A stretch of DNA of 64,000 nt from Typhlomys cinereus (GCA_023101885.1 JALPQD010000409.1:1452610-1516609), one strand, 5' to 3'. Positions 12,186 to 24,514 are shown, numbered from the stretch's first letter. Translations and numbers: made by a program. Notes: a model not told the origin generated them from the letters alone.

Positions 12186-12827
12186 TGTTGCAGTCCAACC
12201 TGCAACCTCGAATCCAGGGTTCCTCCCGACAAGGTGGGCAAGGCTTTGGCAAATGGAGACAGACACACAGCTTTCTGGGCTGAGTGAATCTGAATTCTTC
12301 ATTGAAATTTTTAGCAGCCTTTATATACTTTAGGAAATCAAGAGTCAAGTCCAGGGGATGTGTCACTAAGCCCATAGGGAAAACATCAAAGAAAACTAGG
12401 ACCAAATTCTTTACAGGATTATGTAAAACATATTCATTCCAGGTAACAAAGGAAGAGCAGAGGTGACATATTTTCTGTGTTGGGACAGACATGATGTCTC
12501 CAAGTAGAGTTAAAGCAGGCATGATACTCAGTTGCTAAAAGAAAAGGGACAATGAATGTTTCAAAGCAAATTTTCTCTGGTTTATGTATAAACATCAAAT
12601 GTGTGGGGAAGGGACTGAAAACTAGCTAGTAGTGAGAAAAACAACAACAACAAAAAGATCTAAGAATATGCAGGAGACTCAAATTCTAGAGGGAGGAATC
12701 CTCCTGCCAGAGGCAAAACTTAATTTATATAGGGAGAGCAACTGTCCATTTATATGTTAATGTTTCACTTTCCAGCCAGCAGGCTTTAGGCCTGAACTAG
12801 ACAGTAACACTAAGGCAGGCAGTAACA
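12186..12827 (-). mobile_element. Solo LTR, antisense, bounded TGTT...AACA
   Basis: The plus-strand edges are TGTTGCAG at 12186 and AGTAACA at 12827 (or 12809), and ctaag flanks both sides (12181-12185; 12828-12832 or 12810-12814). On the minus strand there is a TATA box (TATATAAAGG, about 12318-12328), followed by R/U5 running to ...GGACTGCAACA. The right edge is ambiguous because an 18-bp unit (cagtaacactaaggcagg) is tandemly duplicated at 12802-12836. Confidence 0.6.
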
Positions 12828-13065
12828 CTAAGGCTTGACTATTCCCATATTTTCCTTATTTTTCTTATTTATTTCAAATAATACCATGTCCTTTATCACG
12901 AAATTGTTTCCTTGCAACAATATTTTACCATGCTGGAGCCTTGTCCACCAGGATGGTCAGATGAGGATGCAGCACCTAAGTTTTTGTGTGGATGTTTGGA
13001 TAGAAACTCAGATGTCATGCATATTCAGAGGTGCTCTTAACAAAAGGAACCATAGCTCCAGGTAT

Positions 13066-13515
13066 TGGGACAGAAATCCCACTCAGAAGATGACCCAACT
13101 CAGGAGACCACGCTGACAACGAGATAGATGCAAACTGCAAGAGGTTTTATTATCCAGCGTGCTGGGGCCGCTCCATACAAAAATGAAAGAAGTGGCCCAG
13201 GGCACAAAAGGCACAGACTTTTTATCCAGTTTTTTATAAGGAGATGTTGAGGTAGTGAGGTGTAGGCAAATAATTGGCTTATACATTTAACTTTTAAACT
13301 CATTGGTGCAAGTTTAGGTGTGAAGGGGAATGGGGCGGGTTTGGTGGCAAGGAGCATAGCAGCACGTACTTGCAGCTTTACCGAAAACCTGGGGATGAGT
13401 GCATTCCCTTGGAATTCCCAAGGTGGAGGGAGGTCCCGGTAGGTATCTGGCCTGGACACACATGCCCTTTGCCTTTTTTGGGAATTTTTAGGCTGGGGGT
13501 GAGGTAGCATGATTC
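13066..13515 (-). mobile_element. Solo LTR of gammaretrovirus (ERV1) type, antisense
   Basis: On the minus strand there is a TATAAAAAA box (about 13232-13242), then CACGCTGGATAATAAAACCTC with the polyadenylation signal directly before CTCTTGCAGTTTGCAT (about 13127-13150). This arrangement of AATAAA and a CTCTTGC/GTTTGCAT start of U5 is characteristic of murine-leukaemia-like LTRs. The U3 edge near 13515 is estimated; no matching internal region is present. Confidence 0.65.
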
Positions 13516-13530
13516 TGAGACTAGCTCATC

Positions 13531-14610
13531 ATATTCTTGCCGTTCTTGCTTGCCTAGGAAATTGGAAATTTCTTTCTCTAAATTAATCCTTTCACAAGCA
13601 CTATTATTATCTTTATAAAATCTTACATAAATATAGAATACAAGTTCATTTTAGTTAAGGTATTCATTTCTCTCATGAAATTTTTTTCATGTTAAACACA
13701 GACCAGCTTCCTTTATGTACCAATATTTTCCCTATATTATGACAAATGAAAAATGTGTGTTATTTACCAAGGAACGCATTGTTTCACATTATAATCTATA
13801 AAAACTAACAATAGAATAATTTCATTATTTCTGACTCGAACTGTACTAAAGTATTTTATTTTTCCTCAGGTGTTTTTTCAGTCTTGATTATTTGAAAGTT
13901 TCCAAATGTGAGATAGCTTCACTAATAAATGTTGATTAGAAATGCTTGGAGTAATGGTGGATGTGTGAAATGATCACATTTTTTTACTGTTGGAAGTCAA
14001 TGAGAAGAATAATGTAGTGTTATATTTTTAAAAGACTATAACTTAGATTTCAAGGATGGTACCAGCAACTATTTAACCACATAGAAATATTTATAAACTG
14101 GTTGCACTGATGTAGCTTTGGAATGATCTATCTAAAACTACATGCATTGAAAAGGTTGTTAGAGTGAAAGCATAGCTACCGACATTTGGGTAGTTCTTCC
14201 ATGTTCTTCATTCTTCATAGAATGAAGATGAATTCAAAATGGATGTTTATCACTATAGAAATTCTAATATTTATGGCACTGGATTTACCAAGAACATTAC
14301 AGTAATTACATTATCTCTGATGGAAATATTTGTTTCTAATGGCTCACTGTTACATTGACATTCATGAAAAATTTAAAATTTAATACTTAGTAAATAGAAC
14401 AACACTTTTCAGGAATAAAAATTAAATTGTCTTCTGACTAATTAACAGAATTAGTTAATTAATTAATTAATTTAATTTCTAGGTACTCAAATAGAGAGCA
14501 AGTCTACAACATAACATAACAATGAAATGGGCCTGCTTGACCATAGAAGATGTTCAAAAAAATATTCACAGTCCCAGAAAAATACAGCCAGAAGAATCAC
14601 AGGTTATGAT
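13531..14610. other. AT-rich sequence with no recognised gene; short TTAA repeat
   Basis: Only a (TTAA)n stretch at about 14446-14478 stands out. Confidence 0.5.
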
Positions 14611-14619
14611 AGAAGGTAT

Positions 14620-14915
14620 ATTTGTCAGGGCTTGAGTGATGACTCAGGAGTTAAAGTCTTTGCCTCACAAACATATGGAATGGTTTCGGATTCCCAAATA
14701 CTACATAAAAAATGCCAAGCAAATATGGTAACTCCTGTAATTCTAACCCTAGAAGACAACATGGGAAACCCCAGAGCAAGTAATGAGGCAGAAGACAAAT
14801 CTAGGATGATTCCCAGTGTTACCCTTGGCCTCCATAGGTACACACACTTTGTAAACATAGTCACCCATACATGTATACACAATAACGTGTAAAACACACA
14901 CACACACACACACAC
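14620..14915 (+). mobile_element. Diverged B3/B4-like SINE ending in (AC)n
   Basis: It begins with a worn tRNA-like head (cttgagtgatgactcaggagttaaagtc), continues through 'aactcctgtaattctaaccct' and 'cttggcctccataggtacacacac', and ends in (AC)n at 14894-14915. That order is typical of rodent B3-class elements. The 121-codon frame across it is fortuitous. Confidence 0.6.
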
Positions 14916-14929
14916 ATGGACAAAAAAGC

Positions 14930-15817
14930 CTATGTTTACTGTTTATTTATACTACAGTTTCCTTTGACCCTTCAAATCAGAAGTTACCAAACTAAACTCT
15001 GTTCAAATTTATATATTTTATCTTGGCCAGAGAGAGACATTTAATTTATATATAATTTCAAATATGCATAGGCACATGTAATTACATGTATTTAAGATTT
15101 GAGTTTTGCAACTAACATTTACCACCCAGACTAAATATACTTTCCTTTATTGATGAAACAATAGAAATATCTCATTTTCCAAAAGGTACTGTATTAAAAT
15201 GGTAGTTCAGCAGATACTTTCATTATAATCCTTTACACCAAAGACTTAGAAGCCATTAAAACAATTTATCATATTACTTTAAGTGAAAAGCATAAAAACA
15301 AAGAAAGTTGCTGTCTGTAGCAAAGTTGGAAAAAGTTTGAATAAATAAGATAAATTCCCATGTACTTAAAAATATCAAGTAAAGACTTAGCAAAAATTCA
15401 GGAGATTTAAATAACTCTTTCTTTTGTCTGACTTTTCATCCTTATTTTGATGATCATATTCTTCATATATTAATATTGTAGGATATGATCTGCACTGGAA
15501 ATCACATTGTAAAAGCTTTTATTCTTGCAGGTTATAGTCAGTATTTTGAGGGAACATATTTCAAGTTCTTTTCTTCAATGAGGAGTGACTTGATGGATAT
15601 GGAACACTTTAGATGTTACTAATACTTTATCTATTTTACCATCTCATATACTAACTGCAAAAGTTCATGTGGATGGCTGACTCACAGCCATTGATTGCAG
15701 ATATTTTAGAATGTATAAATAAGTAACCAAATGCATGAATGAATAAATCACTGCAGGTAAGTTCATAAGAGAAACTCAAGTGCTATTTTGAGAAGTGATT
15801 TTTTGGAGAAACATTTA
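14930..15817. other. AT-rich sequence with no recognised feature
   Basis: Nothing that I can support. Confidence 0.55.
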
Positions 15818-15835
15818 AGCATATTAAATTGTTTT

Positions 15836-16120
15836 TTTTTTAAATTTTTTTATTATTTATTCAATTGTGCTTGTGTATGTGTGTGTGTGTGTGCGTGTAT
15901 GTGTGTGTGTGTAGAACCACGGACATATTCGGGAACCACCATGGACCGCCTTCTTCTTGTTTACTCTGCTCCGGGATTCACAGGCTCCATCCTACCAGGA
16001 CCAGAAACTCAGGCCGCCCCTTGCTTCCACCCGGTATCTATACGTGGGGTCTAGGATCCAAACTCAGGACCTTCTGCCTCCAAAGCAGAGGCTTAACCCC
16101 TGAGCCACCTCACCAGCTCC
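15836..16120 (-). mobile_element. tRNA-headed SINE (young local family), antisense
   Basis: The same family as at 7369-7662: head complement '...gagccacctcaccagctcc', CpG-containing body, TG microsatellite and AT tail. The flanks agcatattaaattgtttt (15818-15835) and agcatatgaaattgtttt (16121-16138) form an 18-bp target-site duplication with one mismatch. Confidence 0.93.
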
Positions 16121-16138
16121 AGCATATGAAATTGTTTT

Positions 16139-17388
16139 GAAGTGAAGGTTTCAAATATGCATGTGATATTTATCAGATTAAAGTTGGTGTTTGTGTTTGT
16201 CTATTGAGTGAAACACATACTTGAAACATTTCTATTTCTTGAACATCTTCTAACTACACTTCTTTTACTTTCTCTTGAGTGACTTTGAGCATAGTCAAAA
16301 TACACACATTGTTAGAGAGACCCCATTTCAAATCTTTAATATGTGTTATTCTGAAAAAAACAAAGAACTTGTTATGCTACTGATTCTCCATTTGGAAATT
16401 CATAATATTAATAACTACCTCTTATAATTGAAAAGAGATGACACAGTTACATATGTACTAGACGTGATTATTGTTACTGTGTTTTTACTCATTTGTTTTC
16501 CTAAATTTCCCTCTCATTTGTCTTTTTGTACTCATGATACCATTCCATCCCACATTAGTGACTATCTCCACATATTTGATATGTTCTTTTTTGTTATTCT
16601 TTCATGTTTTACTCTTTCACATGTGAGGATCAAATCCTAAATCTGCAGAATGTCTTCAATGTCTAATTGTAACTGTTGATAAAAGATTTTGGGTGACTTC
16701 CTGAGCTGCAGTAAAAGCAATGACATATATGAACCTAATAAATTTTTGGGATTTCAAAACAATCTACTGCAGCTGTTCTCAAATGAAGGTTCTGAACAGG
16801 ATTTTTGGAAATCAACTGAATCTTGTATAAAAATCATTCATGGGTTTCAAACTTAGACAACTTGGTTCTATGGTTAGATCTGGGAATCCTATTTTCAAAT
16901 AAAAATCAATAAAAACTTGACTTCCAGTGATTTTAATTCTTAAAATGGCTTAAAGATCTGTACCATTCTCACAGTTCTAAAAAAAACTTCAATAAATATC
17001 TTTTAACACAAGTAGTCCTGAAAACTATTACCACTTCTACAAAATTGAATTCATATTTTTCTTGAAATTTGAGTTGTGTATTTCAAAGTCAAAATTGTAG
17101 AATAAAAATATGTGGAAGTTTTAGAGTCAGACACACTTGGATTTCCTTCCAAGCATGAAATAAACCTGACTACCTTAGGGGATCCTTACATGGACTGAAG
17201 GATATTGTTCAAAACATAATGTTAACTTCAGAAATGGTAGTTAATGTGTATTTCCATGTTTATAAAATTTTTCTAAACATTCCAGATGACACATTTTGAT
17301 AGATTGAAGTATTAAGTTTAATTTTTCCCTTGCCTTTGCATGTAAGCACTAGCCAGCATTTAATTTGTTCTTTTGAGTATTGATTTGG
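16139..17388. other. AT-rich sequence, no gene recognised
   Basis: At about 16767-16800 'cagctgttctcaaatgaaggttctg' weakly resembles the terminal repeat of an old hAT (MER5-like) DNA transposon, but the rest does not follow well enough to call it. Confidence 0.4.
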
Positions 17389-17394
17389 GTACTG

Positions 17395-17835
17395 TGTGGA
17401 GTTTTCCACTCATGACATGGTGTCTCTCCACTCACTCACACACTCATTCATACAATTACACAGCTCCAGGCTGAGATGACGAAGATAGGTAAGCCCGGCC
17501 ACCCTCACCTCCACCTCAATTCTCCAGACTCGGCCGCGGACGGAGAGTTTGTCAGAGCAAAATCTCGATTTATTGGGGGGTAACAAAACAGCTTATATAA
17601 ACAAAGGACCACAGGGCACAAAACCAGCAGCCAATTGTGTCAAAGGTCAACCCAACATCCAGGCCCTAGAGGTCAGGCTGGATGTAACTCAATAAGGAAG
17701 GTAGGTCAATTCCTGAAAGCCAATTAGGGCTCTCTGTAATGTGATCAGGGTTATGCCCAGGACACTGGTTCTCAGCACTATCTTTAGTACCATGTGCTAG
17801 GCCATGCCCTGGGGCAAATCCTGGGCAGCCCAACA
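17395..17835 (-). mobile_element. Solo LTR, antisense, TGT...ACA with 6-bp target duplication
   Basis: On the minus strand it starts TGTTGGGCTGCCC (plus-strand end 17835). It has a TATATAAGC box (about 17591-17600), AATAAATCG (about 17565-17573) and a CpG-bearing U5. The likely target duplication is gtactg (17389-17394) against atactg (17836-17841), five of six matching. The TGTTGGG start and 6-bp duplication fit an ERVK/IAP-like LTR. Confidence 0.62.
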
Positions 17836-17934
17836 ATACTGGACATGTGATTTCCTTTTACCTACACCATTTCTAGGATACCTGGAAGAAATAAAGTGTT
17901 AGAATATGTTCAGTATGCAATATCATTTTCTTCT

Positions 17935-18180
17935 GTGTATGCATGTGTGTGTGTTTGTGTTGATATATGGTAATCCTTGTGTGTGCATGTGTGTGTGAAG
18001 GCAAGAATGTTTGTACCACATACACCAAGCTCCTTCTTTGTAAGCCAAAGGTTACTAAGGTAAAAATATTTTTTCTTCTTCTGTTGTTCCTTCTCTTCCT
18101 CATTCTTCTTTTTCATGACATGTATATAACACTTGATCTCAGGAATGCAATGTAGGTGTTCAATCACTAAGCCACACCCT
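17935..18180 (-). repeat. Diverged rodent SINE-like repeat, antisense, with TG microsatellite
   Basis: A TG-rich head, then 'accaagctccttctttgtaagcc', 'cacttgatctcaggaatgcaatgtaggtgt' and 'caatcactaagccacaccc', the antisense of a worn tRNA-like SINE head. It is too diverged to name. Confidence 0.4.
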
Positions 18181-18489
18181 CATTCCACCAGCATCTACAC
18201 TGATGATTTTGCTTATATACCACTATACAAGAGCTTTCCTTGTACACATACCTAGAAAAAATATGTGTATGCTTTAGTTCTCTAAATATTTGCAAATTAT
18301 TTCAAAATTCTTCCCTGCTAATTTCTGTTTCAACCACTCACATGTCACACTTCTCATTTCTCACATGTTCACCAGCACTTGTTCTTCCATTGTAGATGCT
18401 TTCATTGTTTTGAGCTCCCTTTGCTATTTCTGAAATTGGACAAATATTCTTTCTAAAAAAGAATTTGTGCTTAACTTCTGTGTCTGAGA

Positions 18490-18985
18490 TACTTAACCAT
18501 AACCCTAAATCCTGGTACTGCTAGAACAAGAACCTAAAAGGGGAAGTAAATAGATCAATAGGGAAAAACAGCCAATGAACTTATGGGTAAAAGGGTAATG
18601 CACCAAACTCCTCTGTAAGTAGCTACTATTATACTCATAGATTTGAAGAGCACTTATTACTCAGTCTATTATTCTTCTTCTAAAATTAAGGTAGAGAATC
18701 TCAACATCCTGACAGGATGCAGCCTAGTCCAGTACAGGAGCAGTGAAATGGACAGTGGTAGACATCTATAATGCAGAGTCCCAGTGACTCAGCAGGGCTC
18801 ACCCATTCTCAGACAAATCCAATCTATCCTAAGGCTTTGGGAACCTAACAGAAGAGGGGGTAGTGAGAATATAAGAACCTAGAGATGGGAAACTTCACCT
18901 TTGGATGAGACATTCTACTCAAGGCAAGACTGCTGCATCTAGGAACTCACTACAGTGAGACTTGGCCTATTTCCTGTTCATGATG
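18490..18985 (+). mobile_element. Old L1 3'UTR fragment, sense
   Basis: About 18490-18650 is homologous to 39450-39610 (shared 'tagaacctaaaa', 'gccaatgaactt', 'aaactcctctgtaag.agct'). About 18690-18985 is a diverged version of the standard L1 3'UTR (cctgacaggatgcagcc, agaagagggggtagtgag). It belongs to an older subfamily than the tail at 19308. Confidence 0.6.
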
Positions 18986-19307
18986 GTTAAATCTTTATTT
19001 TGTAGAGATTGTATTCTGGTTTACTAAATAATATCTATATTTTTATTGGCATAATGATTTTGCTTTTTGGTGTTTGTGTTGAACAAAATATTTAACTTTG
19101 ATATGCCTCCTTCATCAAACATTTCTGAAAAAGGTCATGGTTTAAGCATCTTTTTCAAGATATGATATTCCATGCTGAGGTTAAAAAACATTCATGTATT
19201 ACATGCCTGTATTTTCAAAGATTTTCTTCTCAAACTGTAATTTTTAATTCATATTGAAAATTAAGTCAAGTAACATAAACATATTTCTATGAGTCTTATA
19301 AGATCCA

Positions 19308-19954
19308 GAGTATAATTTTAACAGCCTTTTATCTACGACTAAGAGGTGACATCCAATACCCATCAGGATGGAGCCAAGGGTGGTGCAGGAACAGCAAAAC
19401 TGGAAAAAAAAAACAACAAACCATAACTCAGAAGATAAGAGATCCTACATTAATCACCGGGAACCAAGCCAGCCTAATCTCTCCCCATCCTAAAGCTCAG
19501 GGCAATTTACGGAAGAAGGAGCGGTAAGATTGAAAGAGACTAAAGATGGGGAGGAGCAACGATATGCAAGATACTCTATAGAAGTTAGGGCCGAAGTAAT
19601 CATAATAAGATTTTGCCTGACCTGCGCAATGACCGACACATAATTGACCCCTCAAAGTCTAGCATGGATCACAGGCACTAGGATCCTTAGAGGCAAGGGA
19701 TTAACAGCCACAATAGTGCTCCTATACTAAAGGGGAACACAAGAAAGAGCTCTAGGCAATATTACTGAGTCCTTACACCTCATCAGAAAGGAGGACCTAG
19801 AGGGAAGTTTGGCATGCACACTAAAAGATGCTCCAAGGATGGGGGGAGGGGGGAAAGGAAGGGGTAAAGGAGGGAAGGAGCAAGGGAATCCAGGGAAGAG
19901 TGGAGGGAGGGAAGGGACTAGGGTACCTATGAAGTTTGTATGAGTGGAAAAAAA
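19308..19954 (+). mobile_element. 5'-truncated L1 (3'UTR) with target-site duplication
   Basis: A 647-bp L1 tail: 'taacagccttttatc', 'ggtgacatccaatacccatcagg', a G-rich tract (about 19835-19920), 'gtttgtatgagtgg' and an A-tail. The perfect 10-bp duplication is ataagatcca, at 19298-19307 and 19955-19964. Confidence 0.9.
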
Positions 19955-19964
19955 ATAAGATCCA

Positions 19965-20375
19965 TTGTAATAATGATATGTAATTAATTCAATATTACAT
20001 GAGGTGTATTACTTTCTCACTATTTTTTGCAATCTATGACATGTAACAAATAAAATGCATGGTGAGTACATTTCATTGCCAATAGTAAACAATTTGATCA
20101 TTATGGTTCATTTTGATATTCTGAAGTCCAGAGAGGTCTTAAAGTAGCTCAGCAGAGAACACTATAGAGGAAAAAAAATGATGACCAAATGTAATTTGAA
20201 TCAAATAATATAGGCAGAGAAATTATCAGTGAAAAAAACTGAAGATATACTTGACTGCAATGATCAACTCTCTGTTCAACTCTCTTCATTCTATGCACAG
20301 CTTTCTCATTCATTGTTTTCTCTTCTTTTGAATATTTTGATTTATCTTCATTTCTTAATATTTTAATCAAGTATT
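19965..20375. other. AT-rich sequence with no recognised feature
   Basis: Nothing that I can support; the short frames here have no motif. Confidence 0.5.
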
Positions 20376-20600
20376 AGAGAAAGAAAGTGAATGAGAGAAT
20401 GAAAGAGAGAAAGAGAGCAAAAAGAGAGAAAGAAAAATAAAGAGGGAGTATGTATGTCGTGGTTCACTGTTAGATATCAGAGGATAACTTTCAGAAATCA
20501 ATTCTTTTCTCTCCTTCTACAATTTGGGCTTCAAGGGATCAGACTCATGCCACCAGATTTTTGAAGAGATGACTTTCCAGTGAACTATCTGGTCAGGTAC
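20376..20600 (-). mobile_element. B3-like SINE, antisense, preceded by a GA-rich tract
   Basis: A GAGA purine run (about 20376-20445) is followed by 'agatatcagaggataactttcagaaat', 'ctctccttctac', 'gcttcaagggatcagactcatg' and a worn tRNA-like end 'cttt.ccagtgaactatctggtca'. This is the antisense layout of rodent B3 elements. Confidence 0.6.
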
Positions 20601-21004
20601 TTTTTTCACTTATCTTTAAGAACTATACCATGTTTCTTTCACTAGCTACTTTTTGATCCTTTTCATTAGTACCAAGTATTTCACAGGCAACTTGCATAGT
20701 TTATCTTCCTAGTGCAAAATGAATATAATATCCAAAATCTTAGTTCTAGGTGTTTACTCCAATAAAACTGTCTTCCTTTCTCAGTGCTTCATCTAAGCTT
20801 GTGTCTGTAAAAGCCATGTGCATGTTCATGAATTAAAGATGTTTCCAGGGCTGATTTTTACAACCAACTGCTTAATCTGAATCTTCTCTATTTTAGTAAA
20901 CACCAAAACCAGAATTAAAATATTTCAATTGTTCTCATTGCATGCTAATCAACAAATCCCATTATCTTTATCTTCAAACTATTTTCTATTTTCTGAATCA
21001 ATCG
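20601..21004. other. No recognised feature
   Basis: AT-rich sequence; nothing that I can support. Confidence 0.5.
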
Positions 21005-21362
21005 CTTCTTTGTGTGTGTATGTGTTTGTGTGTACATTCCTATGTATACTTGTGTGCTAAGTATGGATGCACAAATAAATGCATGTTCATAGAGATCAGA
21101 GATAAACATTGAAGGCCTTCTTCAATTACTTCTCCACATTACTTCTTCACACAGAATTCTGTCACTGAATACGGATCTCAATATGTGGTTATATTATCTT
21201 TCCAGCCAGTTCCAGCAAGCCTCATGTCATTGCTTTTTCAGCACTGGGATTACAGGAAGTTTTGCTGTACCCAACTTTTATATTTGGCTTAGGGATTCAG
21301 AACTCAGATCCTCATGCTTGCATGGTAAGCCTGTTACCAACTGAGCTATCTTGTGAAACCAC
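21005..21362 (-). repeat. Diverged rodent-type interspersed repeat, antisense
   Basis: The same layout as 7905-8255: a TG-rich start, 'cagcactgggattacagg', then 'agaactcagatcctcatgcttgcatgg' and 'accaactgagctatc', which is the complement of a tRNA-like SINE head. Confidence 0.5.
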
Positions 21363-21889
21363 CCATCCCTTCTTATGAGCTTCAATTTTGTAATACACTG
21401 TGAGTTCTTGACTAGAATAAGGGCTTATTTCTCATCTCCTGCAATTTGTTCTCTTCACAGTAACCACATGAAAATAACACAAACAAGGAACACATTTACA
21501 GGATACTCCTTCCTATTTGAAATTCTCCAGTGATTTGTAATCGTATAGACTAACAATGAATGCTATGTCCTCCCTTCAAAAACTCTGCTTATCTACTTCT
21601 TTGATGTCATTTCTTTCTACTCTTCCTTAATGCTCTCTCCTGCCATGACATCTTTCTTTTCCATTCTTCAGAATTGCTCTACTCTATATCTATACGACAC
21701 TACCAAGCATGACATTGTTTTAAATCTCAAAACTCATTAATGATTCTGTGCAACTATTGTTTTCTCTGACAGGCCCTTCTGGATATTTCTATCAAAAAAT
21801 ACCTTGTTGTTCTTTTCTGTCTATTAAATCAGTTAGAAACCTTTTAACAAAAGGTAATAAAAAACAAAATATTTAAACTTCATCTCAAA
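21363..21889. other. No recognised feature
   Basis: AT-rich sequence; nothing that I can support. Confidence 0.5.
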
Positions 21890-22212
21890 CAACCTTTTGT
21901 TCCACCATCTCCCCCAGAAAACCAGCTATAGACAAGCAATGACTTTTTGTTTACCTATGCAGAATATTTTATATAATAGAATTATTTGTTTCTGGATTTT
22001 TAATTTAACATAGTATTTTAAAGGTTTATTCATTGCATAGCAAAAGTGTTTTTTTATTTTATGGACATATTATATTTTTTCATATTTTATTTATGAACAT
22101 CCTAATTGCCTCCAAAATTGCACATTAAGATGATAGTATTAATATTTGTGTGCAAGTTTTTTGTGTGGACACGTGTTTCATTTTTCATTGGTATGTACTT
22201 AGTGATTCACAT
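21890..22212 (-). mobile_element. Ancient mammalian L1 remnant, antisense
   Basis: The sequence order 'gtttattcattgcatagca', 'cctaattgcctccaaaattg', 'gtgcaagttttttgtgtggacac' and 'ttttcattggtatgtactta' is that of the antisense ORF2 end of old L1 families shared by eutherian mammals. It is interrupted at its right edge by the solo LTR at 22213. Confidence 0.6.
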
Positions 22213-22644
22213 TGTAATAGTTAGGCACAGGTGTCAACTTGACTGTTGAGTTTGAGCTCCAGGCACATTTGTAGAGAGTTAATGGTTGAGTTAAGCCCAG
22301 AGCAAACCTGCTAGAGATTGTCTAGGTAATGGGGAAGGCCCAGTCCATGGTGGGTAGGACTAGGACCTGAACAGGTGAATAAAATACTGAGGGCTGGTTG
22401 AGGAAGTCGGCAGCCTTCTGTACACTTGGTCAGAAATGATGGTCTGGAAAGTAAGGATTGTCTATCTTTCAGCCATTATGTGGTAATGGTGTGGCCAGTT
22501 CCTTTTACCCTGGTGTTGATGTGTGCTCTCTCGTCAAGCTAGACTGAGAACTATAACTGGAAAATGGTAAGAGAGAATAAACCCCTTGTTCCCTTAAGCC
22601 ATTTGATGGTCATTTAGCAGCAACCATGCAGGCAAACAGCAATG
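22213..22644 (+). mobile_element. Solo LTR of the ERVL-MaLR-like family
   Basis: It is homologous along its length to the two LTRs at 48259 and 49797: TGTAATAGTTAGG start, 'gtcaacttgactgttgag', 'gaataaaatactgag', and 'aataaaccccttgttccctt' near the end. Flanks cacat (22208-22212) and tacat (22645-22649) fit a 5-bp target duplication with one mismatch. There is no internal sequence, so it probably arose by LTR-LTR recombination. Confidence 0.85.
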
Positions 22645-22929
22645 TACATACATACAAATATGCATATTCATTATAACATGTATCATTCATTGCTAATCCA
22701 TTATAATATTTATTAATTGCAGTAGTCATTACAACTATTTTGGTATAGCAGAGTAACCACTCAGTTCTGGAAACTAAAGAGAAAAATTTTTAATTATTTT
22801 GACAGATTATAAACCAAAAATATATTTGAATATGTGAGAAGTCTTCAGTGTTGATAGTACTCATTATGAATTGTGGCTGAGAGATTATTTAAAATGAAAA
22901 GTAGCAGTTAACAAATTACAGAATGACGA

Positions 22930-23040
22930 GTTTGCTGGGTATGATATCATTCACCTGTAATCCAAATATATGGGTGTTTAAGGCAGGAAAGTTTGATACA
23001 TAGGGAAACCTTGGGTCCAACAATGACAAAATAAAAAAAG
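22930..23040 (+). mobile_element. B1-like (7SL-derived) SINE
   Basis: 'gctgggtatgatatcattcacctgtaatcc', then 'ggcaggaaagtttga' and 'agggaaaccttg' followed by an A-rich tail match the order of a worn B1 monomer (promoter box A, left arm, AAACC-TG end). About 110 bp long. Confidence 0.7.
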
Positions 23041-23374
23041 GAAAGAAGAACATGAGCTGTCAAACTCAATAATGCATGTGGAACCTATATTATCAGATGT
23101 TTCCCTTTAAGGTAATGTTGAGAACCTTGAAAAATGTTTCCTTCTAAAACTTAATCCAGTAATTTGTGTTTGGGGAACAAGCATGAAACTGAGTTTTCTT
23201 TTTCTAAAAGATAACTCTCTACCTAGCTATCTCCCATAAAAATATTTAAAAGATATCATGGCAGATCCTTCAAAACACCTTGGCATTGACTATAATTATA
23301 AAAATATATTTTATATTGTCCCAACAGAATGCTAAAGTGATCCTTTGCTGGCTAATCTTTTTTCTAATATTTTA
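23041..23374. other. No recognised feature
   Basis: AT-rich sequence; nothing that I can support. Confidence 0.5.
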
Positions 23375-23530
23375 TTTACTTAAGAGAGAGCAAAAGAGAG
23401 CAGGTGGGTACACAATGGCATATATGTGGAGGTTAGAGGACAACTTGTTATCCTGTGGGGTCTAGGTATTGAATTCAGGTTGCCAGGTGTGTCACAGAGA
23501 ACTGCTCAGAAATCTCACTAATGCTAGTCT
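23375..23530 (-). mobile_element. B3-like SINE fragment, antisense
   Basis: 'atatgtggaggttagaggacaacttgttatcctgtggggtctaggtattgaattcaggttgccagg' is the antisense B3 layout; the tRNA-like head is worn. Confidence 0.6.
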
Positions 23531-24514
23531 TTTAAAAACAATTTCTAATATTCACAATTACATTATACCTTTCTTGTTTAAGATAATGAATTTTAATAAA
23601 AATAGTTCCAACACTTGTGAGTTACATATCAAGGTATCATTAATTAAGGATTTTTATGATACAAGTTTATCATTTACATGAACTTATTTATAAAAACCCA
23701 GGTTATGTCAAAATCAGTGTGCTTTTTGGATTCGTGTATGTTTAATTTGATTTATATAATGGGTAAGGATGGTTTAATCTTAGAATGGTTTCTCAAAAGG
23801 GAAACAGCACAGCACATGCTAATAAGATTCAGTTCATAGGCATAGAGTAGACAAGCAGTATATGGCATTACTTTCAAGTATATTCCAATTTTTAAGGCAC
23901 CATAAAACACTATGTTTTAGGACCCCAGAAGATAAAAGTGTCCTTGAAATATGGAATATAGAATTACTAACAGATATTGATCCCTTTATTTTAGTAGGGA
24001 GAAAAACATTGCTTTCATTCCTTCTCAAAATCCTGATTTCTGTCTTTCATCAACCCTAATCTCTACTTGGTTTAATCTTTTCCAATTCCTTGAAGTTGAT
24101 ATATTTCTGATCTACTTCACAGTGTTGGTTGTTTCTTTATAGCCAACTTCTCCCTTATTACTTCATTAATGATCAATGTGAAAGGAAAAAAAGGGTAATA
24201 TGCTCAAAGTGCATTATATAATTTTATGAAAATTATTTACTTAATACGACTGCATATGGAATAAATAAATATTAATGGAACATAAAATATGTATATATAT
24301 GTAGGCATAACTCTGTTTATGTGTGTGTATGTCTGTGTAATAATGAAAGATAAAGCAGAAAGAAGAGTCTATTCCTACAGGGTTAATAGATCACCAATAC
24401 TAATAATCAATAGAATTAACAGTTTTGAGTCTTCGGCATTTCTTCTTTTCTAAGCATCTTCTAATTGCTCCATCTTAATTTTTAAAAAATATTTGATTAA
24501 GAATTTTCATGTAT
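23531..24514. other. AT-rich sequence with no recognised feature
   Basis: Nothing that I can support; overlapping short frames at 23834-24059 have no motif. Confidence 0.5.

Noticed and set aside
13100..13510. 136-codon minus frame
   Set aside because: Lies within the gammaretroviral-type LTR; LTRs do not normally encode protein.
16767..16950. MER5-like DNA transposon
   Set aside because: Only the first 20-25 bp resemble the terminal repeat; the rest cannot be aligned by eye.
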